A stretch of 64,000 nucleotides of DNA from Paracyclopina nana (lineage: Eukaryota; Arthropoda; Copepoda; Cyclopoida; Cyclopettidae): contig JAGUCH010000003.1 in the NCBI GenBank assembly GCA_019096065.1, forward strand, positions 4,402,001 to 4,466,000. Direction: 5' to 3'. The translations under genes were made by a program, and so were the position numbers. Of this stretch, positions 22,603 through 32,800 are shown in pieces (within the stretch, counting starts at the first letter, position 1; every line of letters begins with the position of its first letter). The notes beneath the pieces were generated by a model, which was not told the DNA's origin, ran no database searches, and saw nothing but the letters and a program-made list of their open reading frames with translations.

Positions 22603-23329
22603 TTAAGCGTTGAAATCTTCATATTCGCTAGGAGATGAGGATGAGGATCCAGTACTTTTTGTTGTAGCTGAAATTAAATAATCAAGTTTCTTGGACATTC
22701 TCTATATTATTTGGGTGTAAGGCAAGCGTACCTTCAACATCAGGGTAGTCATTGTCGACTTCCACATCATTGCTGCTTATGCAAATGCAGTTCCAGGCCT
22801 CCTCTCCCCTGCAATCTCCTCTAGCAAAGCCTCTTCTCTGGCAATCAAGCTTGCAAACCGAGTCGACAGCGCAAAGCCCGTACTGCTTGGGAGTGACAAT
22901 CTCATCTGAGCAGTCACAATCAGTGAAGTCAGAATTGCATTTTCCAGATACCCTTCCTATGCTGTGGCAGGCTGAGGAGCAAAATTCTTGGCCAATCTTA
23001 CATTTGGACGGGACAAGTTTTTTAATGTTCTCGGATATCTTCCAGTCCTTCCATTTCTTCTGGAATTTGTCAACTTGTCTTGAGATGATTTCTCCAATGT
23101 CCAAGTCTCCGAACCATTGTTTGACTTCAAGGAAAAAGTCAAAATCTTGCTCGGAGCACCAGCATTTGTCGTTTTCATCGCATACCCCAGTAGTGTGTCC
23201 CAAAGCTTTGCATCCAACCTTGCAGGCTCTGATAAAATCAAAGTATTTGCAACGCTTGTCGTACTCATCTCCTTCTCCAGCATTGACAAAGCCAATAAAT
23301 GCAATTAGGAGCAAAATTGGAACCTTCAT
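22603..23329 (-). CDS. Secreted protein with three defensin-like domains
   Basis: Exons on the minus strand are 23329-22732 and 22667-22603, with a 64 bp phase 1 intron, giving 220 aa. A signal peptide is clear (residues 1-17, MKVPILLLIAFIGFVNA). Three six-cysteine domains follow: C27-C36-C40-C50-C56-C58, C110-C117-C121-C131-C138-C140 and C153-C159-C163-C173-C181-C183. Each has the CxxxC and CxC pair and a GxC before the fourth cysteine, the pattern of the cysteine-stabilised alpha/beta fold of arthropod defensins. A 51-residue linker rich in Trp and Lys joins domains 1 and 2. The tail is acidic and Ser-rich. The function is likely extracellular, possibly antimicrobial, but that is inference from fold. 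An upstream in-frame extension to 23464 would bury the signal peptide, so I reject it. Confidence 0.8.
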
Positions 23330-23851
23330 GATGACTGGGGAAAAAAGCACTTTCAAATGATGTGGTCTGCTCAAAACCAGCTTACAAAGAACAATGGATT
23401 TTTCGTCTACCTGAGCTGTGGAATTCCCTGAACATCCGAGGATCTGTGCGAGTGCTCGATTCATGAATCATAGCCTATTATGTTGCATAAGTACAACAAT
23501 GTAAATGGAGCCACATTGAAAAATTACTGCATGATCACTAAGTGTGACAGCAACTCATTCATTGACAAAGGTAAATTGCCAAATTGACTTTTTAAAAAGT
23601 TATGAGGCTGAGTTTCAGAGTAAACCGGAAAAGGCTTGTTCTTTTTATATACTGTAATACGATTTCCTCGTGTTATAATTCAGTTTACCGATCCGACTCA
23701 GCTCTTTTATATCACAGTTCTTTCTAAGCAATTTGGGGGATATTAAATACTTAACAGCCCTTGAATCAAATTTGAGGGATTTTAAGTAATTTAATGCCCC
23801 TCATAATCCAAGGAACCAAACCAAAATCCAAAGAAAGTAGAAAAAAGAGAA

Positions 23852-23923
23852 GATCATCCAAGAATTGAACCTCAAAAAAGTTGAATCAACATTCCAATAC
23901 TCTTACCACTGAGCTATGGAAAC
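23852..23923 (-). repeat. tRNA-like sequence, decayed tRNA or SINE head
   Basis: On the minus strand, TAGCTCAGTGGTAAGAGTA is a good tRNA D-arm and A box. A five-base-pair anticodon stem encloses a seven-base loop with GTT (Asn-type) at the anticodon position, and GGTTCAATTCT resembles a B box. The acceptor ends do not pair over seven bases, so a functional tRNA is unlikely. Confidence 0.5.
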
Positions 23924-23997
23924 ATCATGAAAATTGTATGCTATGAACAGGACTTTACCATGACTTATGCCAGATAAAGAAATAAAAAAAGTTAAGG

Positions 23998-24066
23998 TAT
24001 GACTGGGGTTTGAACCCTAGACTACTGAGTTAAGAGCCCAGCACTCTAACCATTGTGCACAACTGC
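23998..24066 (-). repeat. Second tRNA-like sequence
   Basis: On the minus strand, a D stem GCAC/GTGC encloses AATGGTTAGA. The anticodon stem CTGGG/CTCAG encloses a loop with CTT (Lys-type), and GGTTCAAACCC is a good B box. The acceptor stem does not pair. It has the same orientation as the first copy, about 75 bases away, which suits a tRNA-derived SINE or a decayed tRNA pair. Confidence 0.5.
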
Positions 24067-24233
24067 AAAAATGAATCTTAAAAGTCTATTTTATTGCTCC
24101 CAAACCACAGGATGCTAGCGCATGAGAGCCAGTGAAGCAACTAAAAACCGAGCAGCATTTTCAAGGGCACGGGCCAGCCCGGTAACTTCATTAAAACACT
24201 CAAAAATCGTATTACAGAATATAAAATTGTATA

Positions 24234-24415
24234 TTCCGAGCTGGGGCACGTAAAGTAGGGTCATTAAATAGCTGACCTCGAATTTTAAAATGGAAAAACA
24301 CTCATACAATTACAGCCCTCGCAGGCTCGGGCTAGTAAAGCTGTACTCGAGTTTTCCCATTTTAAAATCCTCGCTCAGCTATTTAATGACCCTACTTTAC
24401 ATGCCCCAGCTCGAA
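24234..24415. repeat. Long inverted repeat (fold-back)
   Basis: The left arm (about 24234-24303) and right arm (about 24349-24415) are imperfect reverse complements over roughly 66 bases, including the exact block GTAAAGTAGGGTCATTAAAT. A 45-base GC-richer spacer separates them. The shape suits a hairpin-type miniature mobile element. Confidence 0.75.
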
Positions 24416-25156
24416 ATAAATAACTATAACACTCCATAGTACGTGTGTAAAAAGGGTGCATAAGATCATCTTGGGTGCATAGTAAAATGAAAATGAGCTA
24501 ATTTATCAAACTAAATGCAATATTTTAGGTCTGCAGAAGCAATTAGAGTTGTTCAAGCATTCATTAAATTAACTTTAGGTGAACTCAATTCCCTATAGCA
24601 GTTTTGCCAAACGACTGAAATGAAGCTGATTGTAAATATGAACTTTTGCTAATCGTAGGTACATAGATGAACGGCACATTAGGAGTGAAGAGAAATCGGG
24701 GGCTCAGAGCCCATTTTATGTTGTACCGTACCGAGCCAAAAATGATTGGGCTCAAATGATCTTTAGCTCACAAGATTTTTTACAAATCTTAATATAATTT
24801 TCAGTTCTTTGATTTTTAAACGAAAAAAATTCGCATCGTCAAACGATTTTGAAAATGAGCCTGTTTTTTGGTAACCTGATATTATGTAAGATTTTTTAAT
24901 CATTCTTAATTTCTTTCACTATTTATTATTATGTACCATGTTTAACCTTGTTTACAAACTACCTTTTTGCAATTTCTTACGAAAGTTAAAGTTAAAATTT
25001 TTTTCATTAATTCAAATTCTGCCCGAGTCATTCAGCGCGAGCTTTCAAGCCGAGTTTTTACTCGATCCGTCAAAACTCAAAAGTCAAAACACGAAAGGTT
25101 TTGTTTACGTTTTTACAAAAGAGTAAAAACTTTCGTCTAATTTTAGTTGCTGTAAA

Positions 25157-26451
25157 ATGGAAGGGAGTGGAAACCTCGAGGAATGTGATGCCACGAAAGA
25201 CTCTCTTGAGGTCACTGAAAATTCAGAGACACATGATGGAAGTCGTGAGCATTTGGAAGAAAATGAAGACAAAGAGGTTACTGAAATGGCTGAAGAACAC
25301 GAGGAAACTGAAGTGGTTGAAAGCAAACCAAAGCCAAAACCAAAACGAGGGGGCTCTCGGAGGTCACGAAAACGTCGTGGTGGTAGCCGATCGTACACAA
25401 GTACTGCTCAAGTTTCTGTAAATACAAAAGAGGCCAGTGAAATCCAGCCTCCCGACGAAGGGGAAATTGAGGTGACAAAAGCTGAAAGTGTAAATGAAGG
25501 CAACGGGGCAAAAGAGCATTCTGAGGGTGAAGAGACCCACGAGAAAGAGCCATCTCCAATTATGACTCGAAGAAGCAACAGAAAGCTTCAGCAAATAAAG
25601 GTAAGAAAATGGCTTCTAATAAATGGGCTGCTGTAATAAATAATTTTGGTCTATAGGAACAGCAGAGCAGGAAAACTGACACAGAGGATGAGGAGCCACC
25701 AATGGAGATTGAAGAACCAGGAGAGAACGTGGTGGATCAATTGGCTGACCCACCTGTGCCAATGGACTTTGACGGATGTGATGTTGAATCTGTCAAGTCG
25801 GAGTTTGATTCTGTTGCGAGCGATAGTACTTTGACCACACGATCCCGTAGAAGAGTTGGCCAAGATAATCATTCGCAAGGACCGAAGCGAAAAGGACAAC
25901 AATCTAAGCCAATGAGCAGGAAAGGAAGTGCCAATGGAGCTACTGGCAGCACCAAGGGGAAATCCAGAAGGATCATATTTAAGAAGAGTGCAACTAAGGC
26001 TCCCACCTCTGTTGCAAGAGCTATAACTTCTGACCGCATTTATTACAAAGGGCAATACTTCACTAGAGGTGACATCGTCAGTGTTGAAGATATTGACGGC
26101 AGCGTATTCTATGCCCAGCTGAGAGGGTTCCTGACTGACCAATATTGTGAGAAAAGTGGTGTGATCACTTGGCTTCTTCCCACAGTGAATAGTCCTCCTC
26201 CTGAGGAAGAATTTGACCCCTCCACTTACGTCATAGGACCCGAGGAAGACTTGCCGAGGCGATTGGAGTATTTCACTTTCGTCATGCATGCTCCAGATGA
26301 TTATTTCTTCTACAAAAAGGCCCCATACCCTACATCAGCCATACAGACCGATCAAGAATACTTGCTGACTCGGTTAGGCCCCAAAGTTCGAATGATCAAG
26401 GCTGGCAAGCCCATTTATCAAGATCACATACCACCCTTGATTCCCGTATAA
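25157..26451 (+). CDS. GATAD1: GATAD1-like chromatin protein
   Basis: Exons 25157-25600 and 25657-26451, with a 56 bp phase 0 intron, give 412 aa. The C-terminal 150 residues match GATAD1 closely: a basic segment KGKSRRIIFKK, then YYKGQYFTRGDIVSVEDIDG, YAQLRGFLTDQYCEKSG, TWLLPT, and IGPEEDLPRRLEYFTFVMHAP. GATAD1 reads histone marks as part of a nuclear complex with HDAC1/2 and KDM5A in mammals. The N-terminal 230 residues are low-complexity, acidic then basic, with a Lys/Pro and Arg/Ser run (KPKPKPKRGGSRRSRKRRGG). The GATA-type zinc finger found at the N-terminus of the mammalian protein is not visible here, and the protein is much longer than the 269 aa of the human one. An unseen upstream exon could carry the finger. 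Confidence 0.85.
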
Positions 26452-26882
26452 GATTTACCAATTTGTACAAATATTTTCATCTCAAGGCACTGATTGCTTG
26501 CATACGAGGAGTAGACTAAAGCCATATTGTTTTATGGATGTGTTTTCTTTTATTTTGCGGTGTATAAACATAAAAGCACCACAGTTTAAAAAAAAAGTTT
26601 CCAATTTTTGCAATTGATAAAAAACCCATCTTGTCGCTGCCCAAACCGCATTATTTAGCTTCATTTTCGGGACCAGCTAAGGACCTACACCTAAAAAGTC
26701 TCATGCTGAAGAAGCGTTAGCCTTATAAAAATTGGACGTTGACTCCGGCTCTGACAATGGCTCGACTTGAAAATTCGAGCTGTTTTCTCTGCTGTAAACA
26801 TTAGAGCGCTGCTTTTTCATGCTACGTTCAGCATTCTTTGCAAGTGCGAAAAGCCGATTCTTCTTCACTGCGAGTAAGTAAA
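26452..26882. other. Intergenic region GATAD1-like to UROS
   Basis: Holds the 3' untranslated region of the GATAD1-like gene and the promoter of UROS. The frame of UROS is open upstream to 26838 only through a TTG codon. Nothing else is recognised. Confidence 0.35.
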
Positions 26883-27683
26883 ATGCCACCAACCAAGCGT
26901 ATTCTTTTGCTTCGGGCCGAGGCCGACCTTACTGCTACCAAGAGATCAACTGCCAGCGATTCGTACAGTGATGCCATTCAGAACGAGTTTTTTGGTGACT
27001 TCGAAGTCGTCCAAGTGCCGGTGTTGAAATTTGACTTCATCAACCTAGATTTACTGTCGCAAAAGCTAAGTGGAAACTTTGTTGGGATTGTCATGACTAG
27101 TCCAAGAAGCGTTGAAGCTGTCGCTAAGGCTTGGGGTGCTGACGAGGCTTCGGATAGCATTTGCTCTAAATGGACAGAAGAAAAGAGGTGCTATGTCGTT
27201 GGTGAAATGACCGCATTGAAAGTCAAAGAAATGCTCGGCTGGAAGTCAAGTAATGTGATCGGTAGCGAAGCTGGCAATGCAGCTTCTCTCGCTGTTATCA
27301 TTGGAGAAAATGAGAAACCCGGCTCTAAACTGCTCTTCCCTTGTGGAAACCTTAAGCGGAGTGAATTGGAAGATGGCCTGAAAAGGGACAATATTGAGCT
27401 TGAGGCTGTTGTTTGCTATGAAACAAAGCCGAGAGAAGATTTTCACAAAATACTGGCTAATGATAATGATGGGAATTTCTTCGACTTTGTGGTTTTCTTC
27501 AGCCCTTCCGGAGTCAAGTCTGCTTTCAAAGCACTACTTAATACTTGCCCTGGCTCTAAGGTTATTGCCATTGGTCCCACTACAGCCGAGTCCCTGAAAG
27601 AAAAAGGATGTCCGGATGTCTTGATTGCCCCCAAGCCGAATGCCCTTGGAATTGTTCAAATTATGAAAGAAAATATGAACTAA
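26883..27683 (+). CDS. UROS: Uroporphyrinogen-III synthase
   Basis: UROS cyclises hydroxymethylbilane with inversion of ring D in haem synthesis, in the cytosol. A single exon of 266 aa, the usual length. The family is poorly conserved, but the landmarks are present: an N-terminal KRILLLRAE strand, GIVMTSPRSVEAVAKAWG, CYVVGEMTALKVKEMLGW, LLFPCGNLKRSELEDGL, VVCYETKPRED, FVVFFSPSGVKSAF, and IAIGPTTAESLKEKG near the end. The ATG at 26883 directly precedes the conserved start. APEX1 begins 72 bases after the stop on the same strand, with no polyadenylation signal between. Confidence 0.93.
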   Translation: MPPTKRILLLRAEADLTATKRSTASDSYSDAIQNEFFGDFEVVQVPVLKFDFINLDLLSQKLSGNFVGIVMTSPRSVEAVAKAWGADEASDSICSKWTEEKRCYVVGEMTALKVKEMLGWKSSNVIGSEAGNAASLAVIIGENEKPGSKLLFPCGNLKRSELEDGLKRDNIELEAVVCYETKPREDFHKILANDNDGNFFDFVVFFSPSGVKSAFKALLNTCPGSKVIAIGPTTAESLKEKGCPDVLIAPKPNALGIVQIMKENMN

Positions 27684-27755
27684 CTCTGGTCTATGTTGTC
27701 ACATCAACATATTGAAAAACGCTTTTCGATTCTTGCAGGTAGCAGCCTTGCCAAG

Positions 27756-28839
27756 ATGTCTCCTGCCAAACGTGGTTCTAAAGAGAAAAATGTCTCATCA
27801 GAACCTGCTGCCAAGATGAACAAAACTTCTAGTGACTATGAGAAGCTGGACTTTTCTTGCTCTTCAAAGTCCAAGGAAGACAAAGAGTGGAACTTTAAGA
27901 TCTCCACTTGGAATGTTGATGGCTTGAGAGCCTGGATCAAAAAAGGGGGGCTGGATTTCTTGCAATTCGAAAAACCAGATGTCATTTGCCTGCAGGAAAT
28001 CAAATGCAGCGAAGACAAATTACCATCTGAAATTAAGGTCCACAATCTCTTCTTTGCTATTGCATATCTAAAATCAAGTTGGCTTATAGGACCTCGATGA
28101 TTATGAGCACCAGTATTACTTCTCTGCTGAAAAAGATGGCTACTCTGGCGTAGCCTTGCTGTCTAAAGTGAAGCCAATCAAGGTGGACTTGGGCATTGGT
28201 TCTCCCAAAGCTAAAGAACATGATGCTGAAGGGAGACTTATCACTGCCGAATATGATAACTTCTTCCTCGTGACAACGTATGTACCTAACGCAGGTATAA
28301 TATTCGAACAATTTAATGTTTCGTCCGACCAATGGATGAACATTTTCGTAATTAGGGCGGAAACTAGTTACACTTCCCAAAAGGATGGAGTGGGATCCTC
28401 TCATGAGGGAGCATTTAAAAAAGTTGGACGCTTCAAAGCCGGTCATTCTTTGCGGGGATCTCAATGTTGCTCATAAAGAAATTGACCTTGCTAATCCAAA
28501 AACCAACCAAAAGTCTGCTGGCTTCACTAAAGAGGAAAGATCTGGTAGTACAATAATAACTTAGAGACGATAGCCTCTTGTGAGTAATGCTTTATCATAG
28601 GCTTCGACGACTTGCTCAAGGAAGGCTTTGTCGATACGTATCGCCATTTCTACCCTGACCTGGAGAAAAAGTACACTTTCTGGACCTACATGATGAATGC
28701 AAGGTCCAAAAATGTTGGCTGGAGATTGGACTATTTCGTGGTCTCTGAACGGCTCACTGAAAAGATCTGCGACTGCCAAATTAGAGACCAAGTGTTTGGA
28801 TCTGATCACTGTCCCAGCACCTTATTCTTGGCCCAATAA
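27756..28839 (+). CDS. APEX1: AP endonuclease 1 (exonuclease III family)
   Basis: APE1 cuts DNA at abasic sites in base excision repair in the nucleus. Exons 27756-28037, 28090-28294, 28356-28544 and 28601-28839 give 304 aa, with introns of 52, 61 and 56 bp. A basic N-terminal tail (AKRGSKEK) suits nuclear import. The catalytic landmarks are [11 protein letters not shown] (Asn), VICLQEIKC (Glu), [15 protein letters not shown] (Asp/Asn), [21 protein letters not shown] and [12 protein letters not shown] (Asp-His). All are intact. The first donor reads GTCCAC, weak but the only one that keeps frame. A splice acceptor ends at 27738, 17 bases before the ATG, so the leader is probably spliced. An AATAAA overlaps the stop codon, and another lies at 28853-28858. 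Confidence 0.95.
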
Positions 28840-28858
28840 ACCTGATAATTCAAATAAA
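28835..28858 (+). terminator. APEX1 polyadenylation signals
   Basis: AATAAA at 28835-28840 overlaps the stop codon and a second AATAAA lies at 28853-28858. The convergent SNF8 gene ends 67 bases after the APEX1 stop, so the two 3' regions overlap or abut. SNF8 has its own AATAAA on the minus strand at 28899-28894. Confidence 0.6.
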
Positions 28859-28906
28859 AGTCATTCTACGCTACGCGATTGCTTTTTCCTAGGTTTATTT
28901 TTGAGG

Positions 28907-29707
28907 CTACGACAAAGCAGAAAATATTGAAGGTATCCAATAATGCGGTTCGCCGTCAGGCGTTTGGCTGTCAATCCATGCCAAGCCATCAGACAGCAAT
29001 CGGTCCAAAGCTCTTAGCGATCTTTCTCTGTCCCATTTCAAATTGGTGTACAAGGATTGGACACTCACCATACCACCATTGCTTTCTGCTTGTTGCAAGA
29101 TCACAGTTTGATCCATAGATAATTCACCTGAGCCAACCAACGTTTTTTAAAGTATTTCATATATCATTTCTATGGCATTTTACTTACCAGGTATGGACTG
29201 AACCAGGTACTTGTCACCTCCCAAAGGAACAAGTGTGAAGCCATTGCCAAGGCTTTTGAGTTTTTTTATAGCTCTGAGAATATCATCTGTGGAAATGTCC
29301 TGGTTTTTGCCCCTAGACTTGATGAGCCTCCTCCTCAACTCTCCTACGTCCATTAGGCCACCAGTTCTGTGACTGGCAGCCATGCATACTTCAACAATCT
29401 GAACAGACAGCTCATAATAAAAGTCTCCCACACCAAGCATCTCAGACCAAAATCCCTTGGAAGATGCGAGAGGATCGACCCCGATGGAAGCACACATTTC
29501 TTGGAAATGCCTCCTGAACTCGGGGTCCTTCTTGATGTCATTTCTGTGCTCACGAGCAAAGTCCTCTAGCTTCGAGCGAAATGTTTCTGTTTGCTTGGCC
29601 ATTTCAGCAAAAGCATTTTCTTGCAGTTCAGTTCCTTTGCCCTTGAATAGCTCGGCATTTCGCTTGTCCTTTTGAATGGCTCCGATCCCTGCTGTTCTTC
29701 GACGCAT
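28907..29707 (-). CDS. SNF8: ESCRT-II subunit SNF8 (VPS22/EAP30)
   Basis: SNF8 is a core winged-helix subunit of ESCRT-II, acting in endosomal sorting of ubiquitinated cargo. Exons on the minus strand are 29707-29188 and 29127-28907, with a 60 bp phase 1 intron, giving 246 aa (human 258). The N-terminus MRRRTAGIGAIQK is nearly invariant in the family. A coiled region (QTETFRSKLEDFAREHRNDI) follows, then FRRHFQEMCASIGVDPLASS and two winged-helix domains with GFTLVPLGGDKYLVQSIPG at the end of the first and HYWIPSIF at the C-terminus. The start is the ATG at 29707. BRCA2 ends only 97 bases upstream on the same strand. Confidence 0.96.
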
Positions 29708-29803
29708 CCTTACCACTCACAAAATTGCAGTTTGTTGTGATAAACTATCTAGAGCTGTAACACTTATATGCAGAGGTACCAGATGTGACGCATAGCAGCT
29801 GGA

Positions 29804-29809
29804 TTTATT
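29804..29809 (-). terminator. BRCA2 polyadenylation signal overlapping the stop
   Basis: AATAAA on the minus strand shares bases with the TAA stop of BRCA2. If used, the 3' untranslated region would be only about 10-30 bases, which fits the 97-base gap to SNF8. Confidence 0.5.
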
Positions 29810-32800
29810 CATTAGCCTTTTTCAGCCTATCTATAAAGGGGACCTTGAATGGTGCTCGTATGATAGATTTCCGCGTTTGCAAGGGTGTTGTGTCAATCGG
29901 AGTTGGAGGCTCACCATATTGTTCCAAAACTGCAAGCCTCTGCTTATTCCTCATTGACTGGTAATAAGCAGGTGAATTTTCCACTATCTCAACTGCAGGG
30001 CTCTTGGGCCATACGGATTCCACACTTGATATCCTATTCAACCGGCTTGCTGTTACTGAAGGAGGAGGAGTCATCACTGACGGGGTCTGAAAAAGTGTGT
30101 CATAAGTGTGAAATTAAGTTACTTGACATTGATAAAATTAGTGCTTACCAGCATTTTTGGCTTGCTTAAGGTCAGTTGATTTAGCCTCTCCTTGGCTTGA
30201 ATCATGAAATCTGACTCTGAATTCGAGACCTCAGCAGTCAAATCTTTGATTAGCTGGGACCTGGTGGCATCCTTAGAATCCACGCTCACAACGGTACATT
30301 CATTGACATACAAGCAAGGGATGGTGGGCAAACTCTTGGCATTTTCTGACTGGAAAAAATTCCCCTGGGACGAGCTGTTTCTCCACTGAAGATTGGAGAA
30401 CAGCAACACCGCTCCAGGTTTGATCACAGATTCCATGCAAAATTTGGCAATTCCGCCCCAGAACTGAATGCTCACGAAATTGAACATCGAATCGCATATG
30501 TGAACAGGCTGGAAGCCCCTCGACAATTGATCGATGTTGACAACTGCCCCAAACACATCGACTTCCCTGAGAATGGGCGAGAACCCTTCCTCCAAAATGG
30601 TTTCTATCGATTCCACGCTTCTCTTGAAGTCAGTCAAGTCAAAGTCCGACGGGGCATTAATCCTTTCAAAGCGGCTCAACTTGGTGCTCTTCAAGTTCAC
30701 GAAATCCCTAATATTGCCCACATTCACGTTATGCACTTTAACAAAACTGTTCTCTTTAATGCCTTGAGCCAGATCGTCATTGGGCCTCCAAATGGACAAG
30801 ATGCCCGGTTTTTGTGAAACGACATCCACCACAGACAACTTCATCAAAGCAACCAGTTTGTCCTTGCTTCCTCCAAGCTTTTGGGTTGCTCTCACTCTGG
30901 CTTCGACTTCAGCTTTCATGGCTAGGTGCAACTCTTCCCACTGATTTCTTTTATACTCTTGTAAAGCCTCCACTTGAGAAGGAGTCAGAACAGCCTCTAT
31001 CCTGGTAGGATCGGGCGAATTTTCGATGGCTTCGCTGATGTCTTTTCCATAAGTCAACTTGGAAATTTCCTTGGTGCTTATGAGATTCACTGATCTTCTA
31101 GTTAACGGTTTACGTGACTTTTGCTTGGCCCATTCGCGGTGTTCAAACTCTCTCTGAACTTCATGATATATGCGTTCCAGGTCTTGCTCGTGTTTGGCAG
31201 TTGACATCAAGCTATCGGCCATTTTTTGGCTAATCACTTCCTTGGTGGTTTCGTTGCTGTACACCAAAGGATGCTTTCGAGCTACATAGAGTGTCAGTTG
31301 AGACGCCAACCCTGCGTTTGCTATGAGTTTATCGAAAGATGTGGGCATGGCAGTGCACGGGTAATAGCCTAGCTTGGTATCCCATCGAGCTCGTCTGGTA
31401 GAATTTAATGAAAGTTTCAGTAACGCACAACTTTTCTCTTTGTTGAGAGCCTTTTCCACAACTTCGGGATCACTTGGCCACGGGGCCTCTAATGGGGAGC
31501 AAGGATCAGCCAAATTGCACAGCTCTGCTCCGAAAGTGACTAATTTGGTCCCGATTTGAATTTGATGGTTTTTCACTAGCTTCTCAGCGGCTTGGTCATT
31601 AAATATGCATCCAATGGAGTACCAGCCATCCGTGAGCTCTAAAAATATGATCTGATCACGCGAGCAAATATTGGCTACGCACAACACTAAACACTTGGTG
31701 GGCAGGTCATCTTTTTCGTACACCTTTTTGAGAGCAGACCTCGACTCTCCGTCGACCTCAAGATCATATCTGTATTTGAGCTGCAATAGCACTTCGTGAG
31801 GATTCAGAGAGCTCGCAAATTGATCTGGAAATCTTCGCTCCATACTCGCGAGTTTCCACACAATCCAACGATAATGGTTTTTCACCCATGCATCGTTGAC
31901 CTTGGAGGGGTTGACACCAGGGCTGGATAGGAAGGCTAAGGTAAGTGCATCAAGATCAATGTTGCAAGCGTCGTTCAGCACAACTTGAGCCCCATCACCA
32001 AGCTCGATTTTCAAACTGGACACCAGCTTATCTTCGCTGAAATATTGTCTTCCAATGAAGACGTAGTCGGCAGCCAACTCAGATGTCATGCTCAAAGTTG
32101 ACCAATGAACACTTTTGTGCTTTGCCACCTTCTCTTCTGTATTGATTTTAAAATCACTCAACTTCTTGGCCGATTTCTTGTTCAGACGTTTCGCCTGTGT
32201 GCGACTTCCCTCTACTTTCGGCAAGTTGATTTGAGTCTTTTTAGCCATGATGATGCCACGTAGCCTTTGGCGTTCTTCTTCTCGAGACCTGATAATGAAA
32301 GGCTCAACTTTGGGAATGCCGACAAGTTTGCACTTGGTGCCTTTAATTGACATCTCATTGGGACTTTTGAAGGCAGCTCGCTCGACACTAGCCAAAAATT
32401 GAGTGTCAATTTCAAAATCGTCTTGAAACGCTTCATCAGTATCATTCGTGCAAACTTTCTTGCTTTCTTGGTTCTTCAAATCTTCTTCAGATTTTCTCTT
32501 CTTTGAGCTACCACCCAGAGACAGCTTTTCCAAAATGTTATCCATTGGTTTGGGCTTTTCAAATGGATGACCATTTGCTAAAGCAAGATCATCTTCTTTG
32601 AAAATTGATTTCACTCTGGCAAAAGCCTCCTCAGATATTGTCACGCTACTCCCCTTAGCAGTAGAAAATGCCAAAGACCTTAGCGGTAGTGTTCTGCCTT
32701 CACTAAATAAAGCCTGGGCTTTTTCAAGAGACTTTTTAGAAATAGTCGTTTCACTGCTCGTGAAGGTAGCATCGGAAAAGCCACTCGCTTTATCTGCGGG

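Larger units (their letters stand above)
23330..25156. other. Intergenic DNA with tRNA-like and fold-back repeats
   Basis: No protein gene is seen in these 1.8 kb. Two tRNA-like segments on the minus strand (23852-23923 and 23998-24066) and a long inverted repeat (24234-24415) lie here. The rest is AT-rich. The final 200 bases should hold the promoter of the GATAD1-like gene, with a possible splice acceptor just before its ATG. Confidence 0.4.

Noticed and set aside
22752..23360. 202-codon plus-strand frame opposite the defensin-like gene
   Set aside because: It is the antisense shadow of the cysteine-rich gene; the minus strand has a signal peptide, regular cysteines and a spliced tail.
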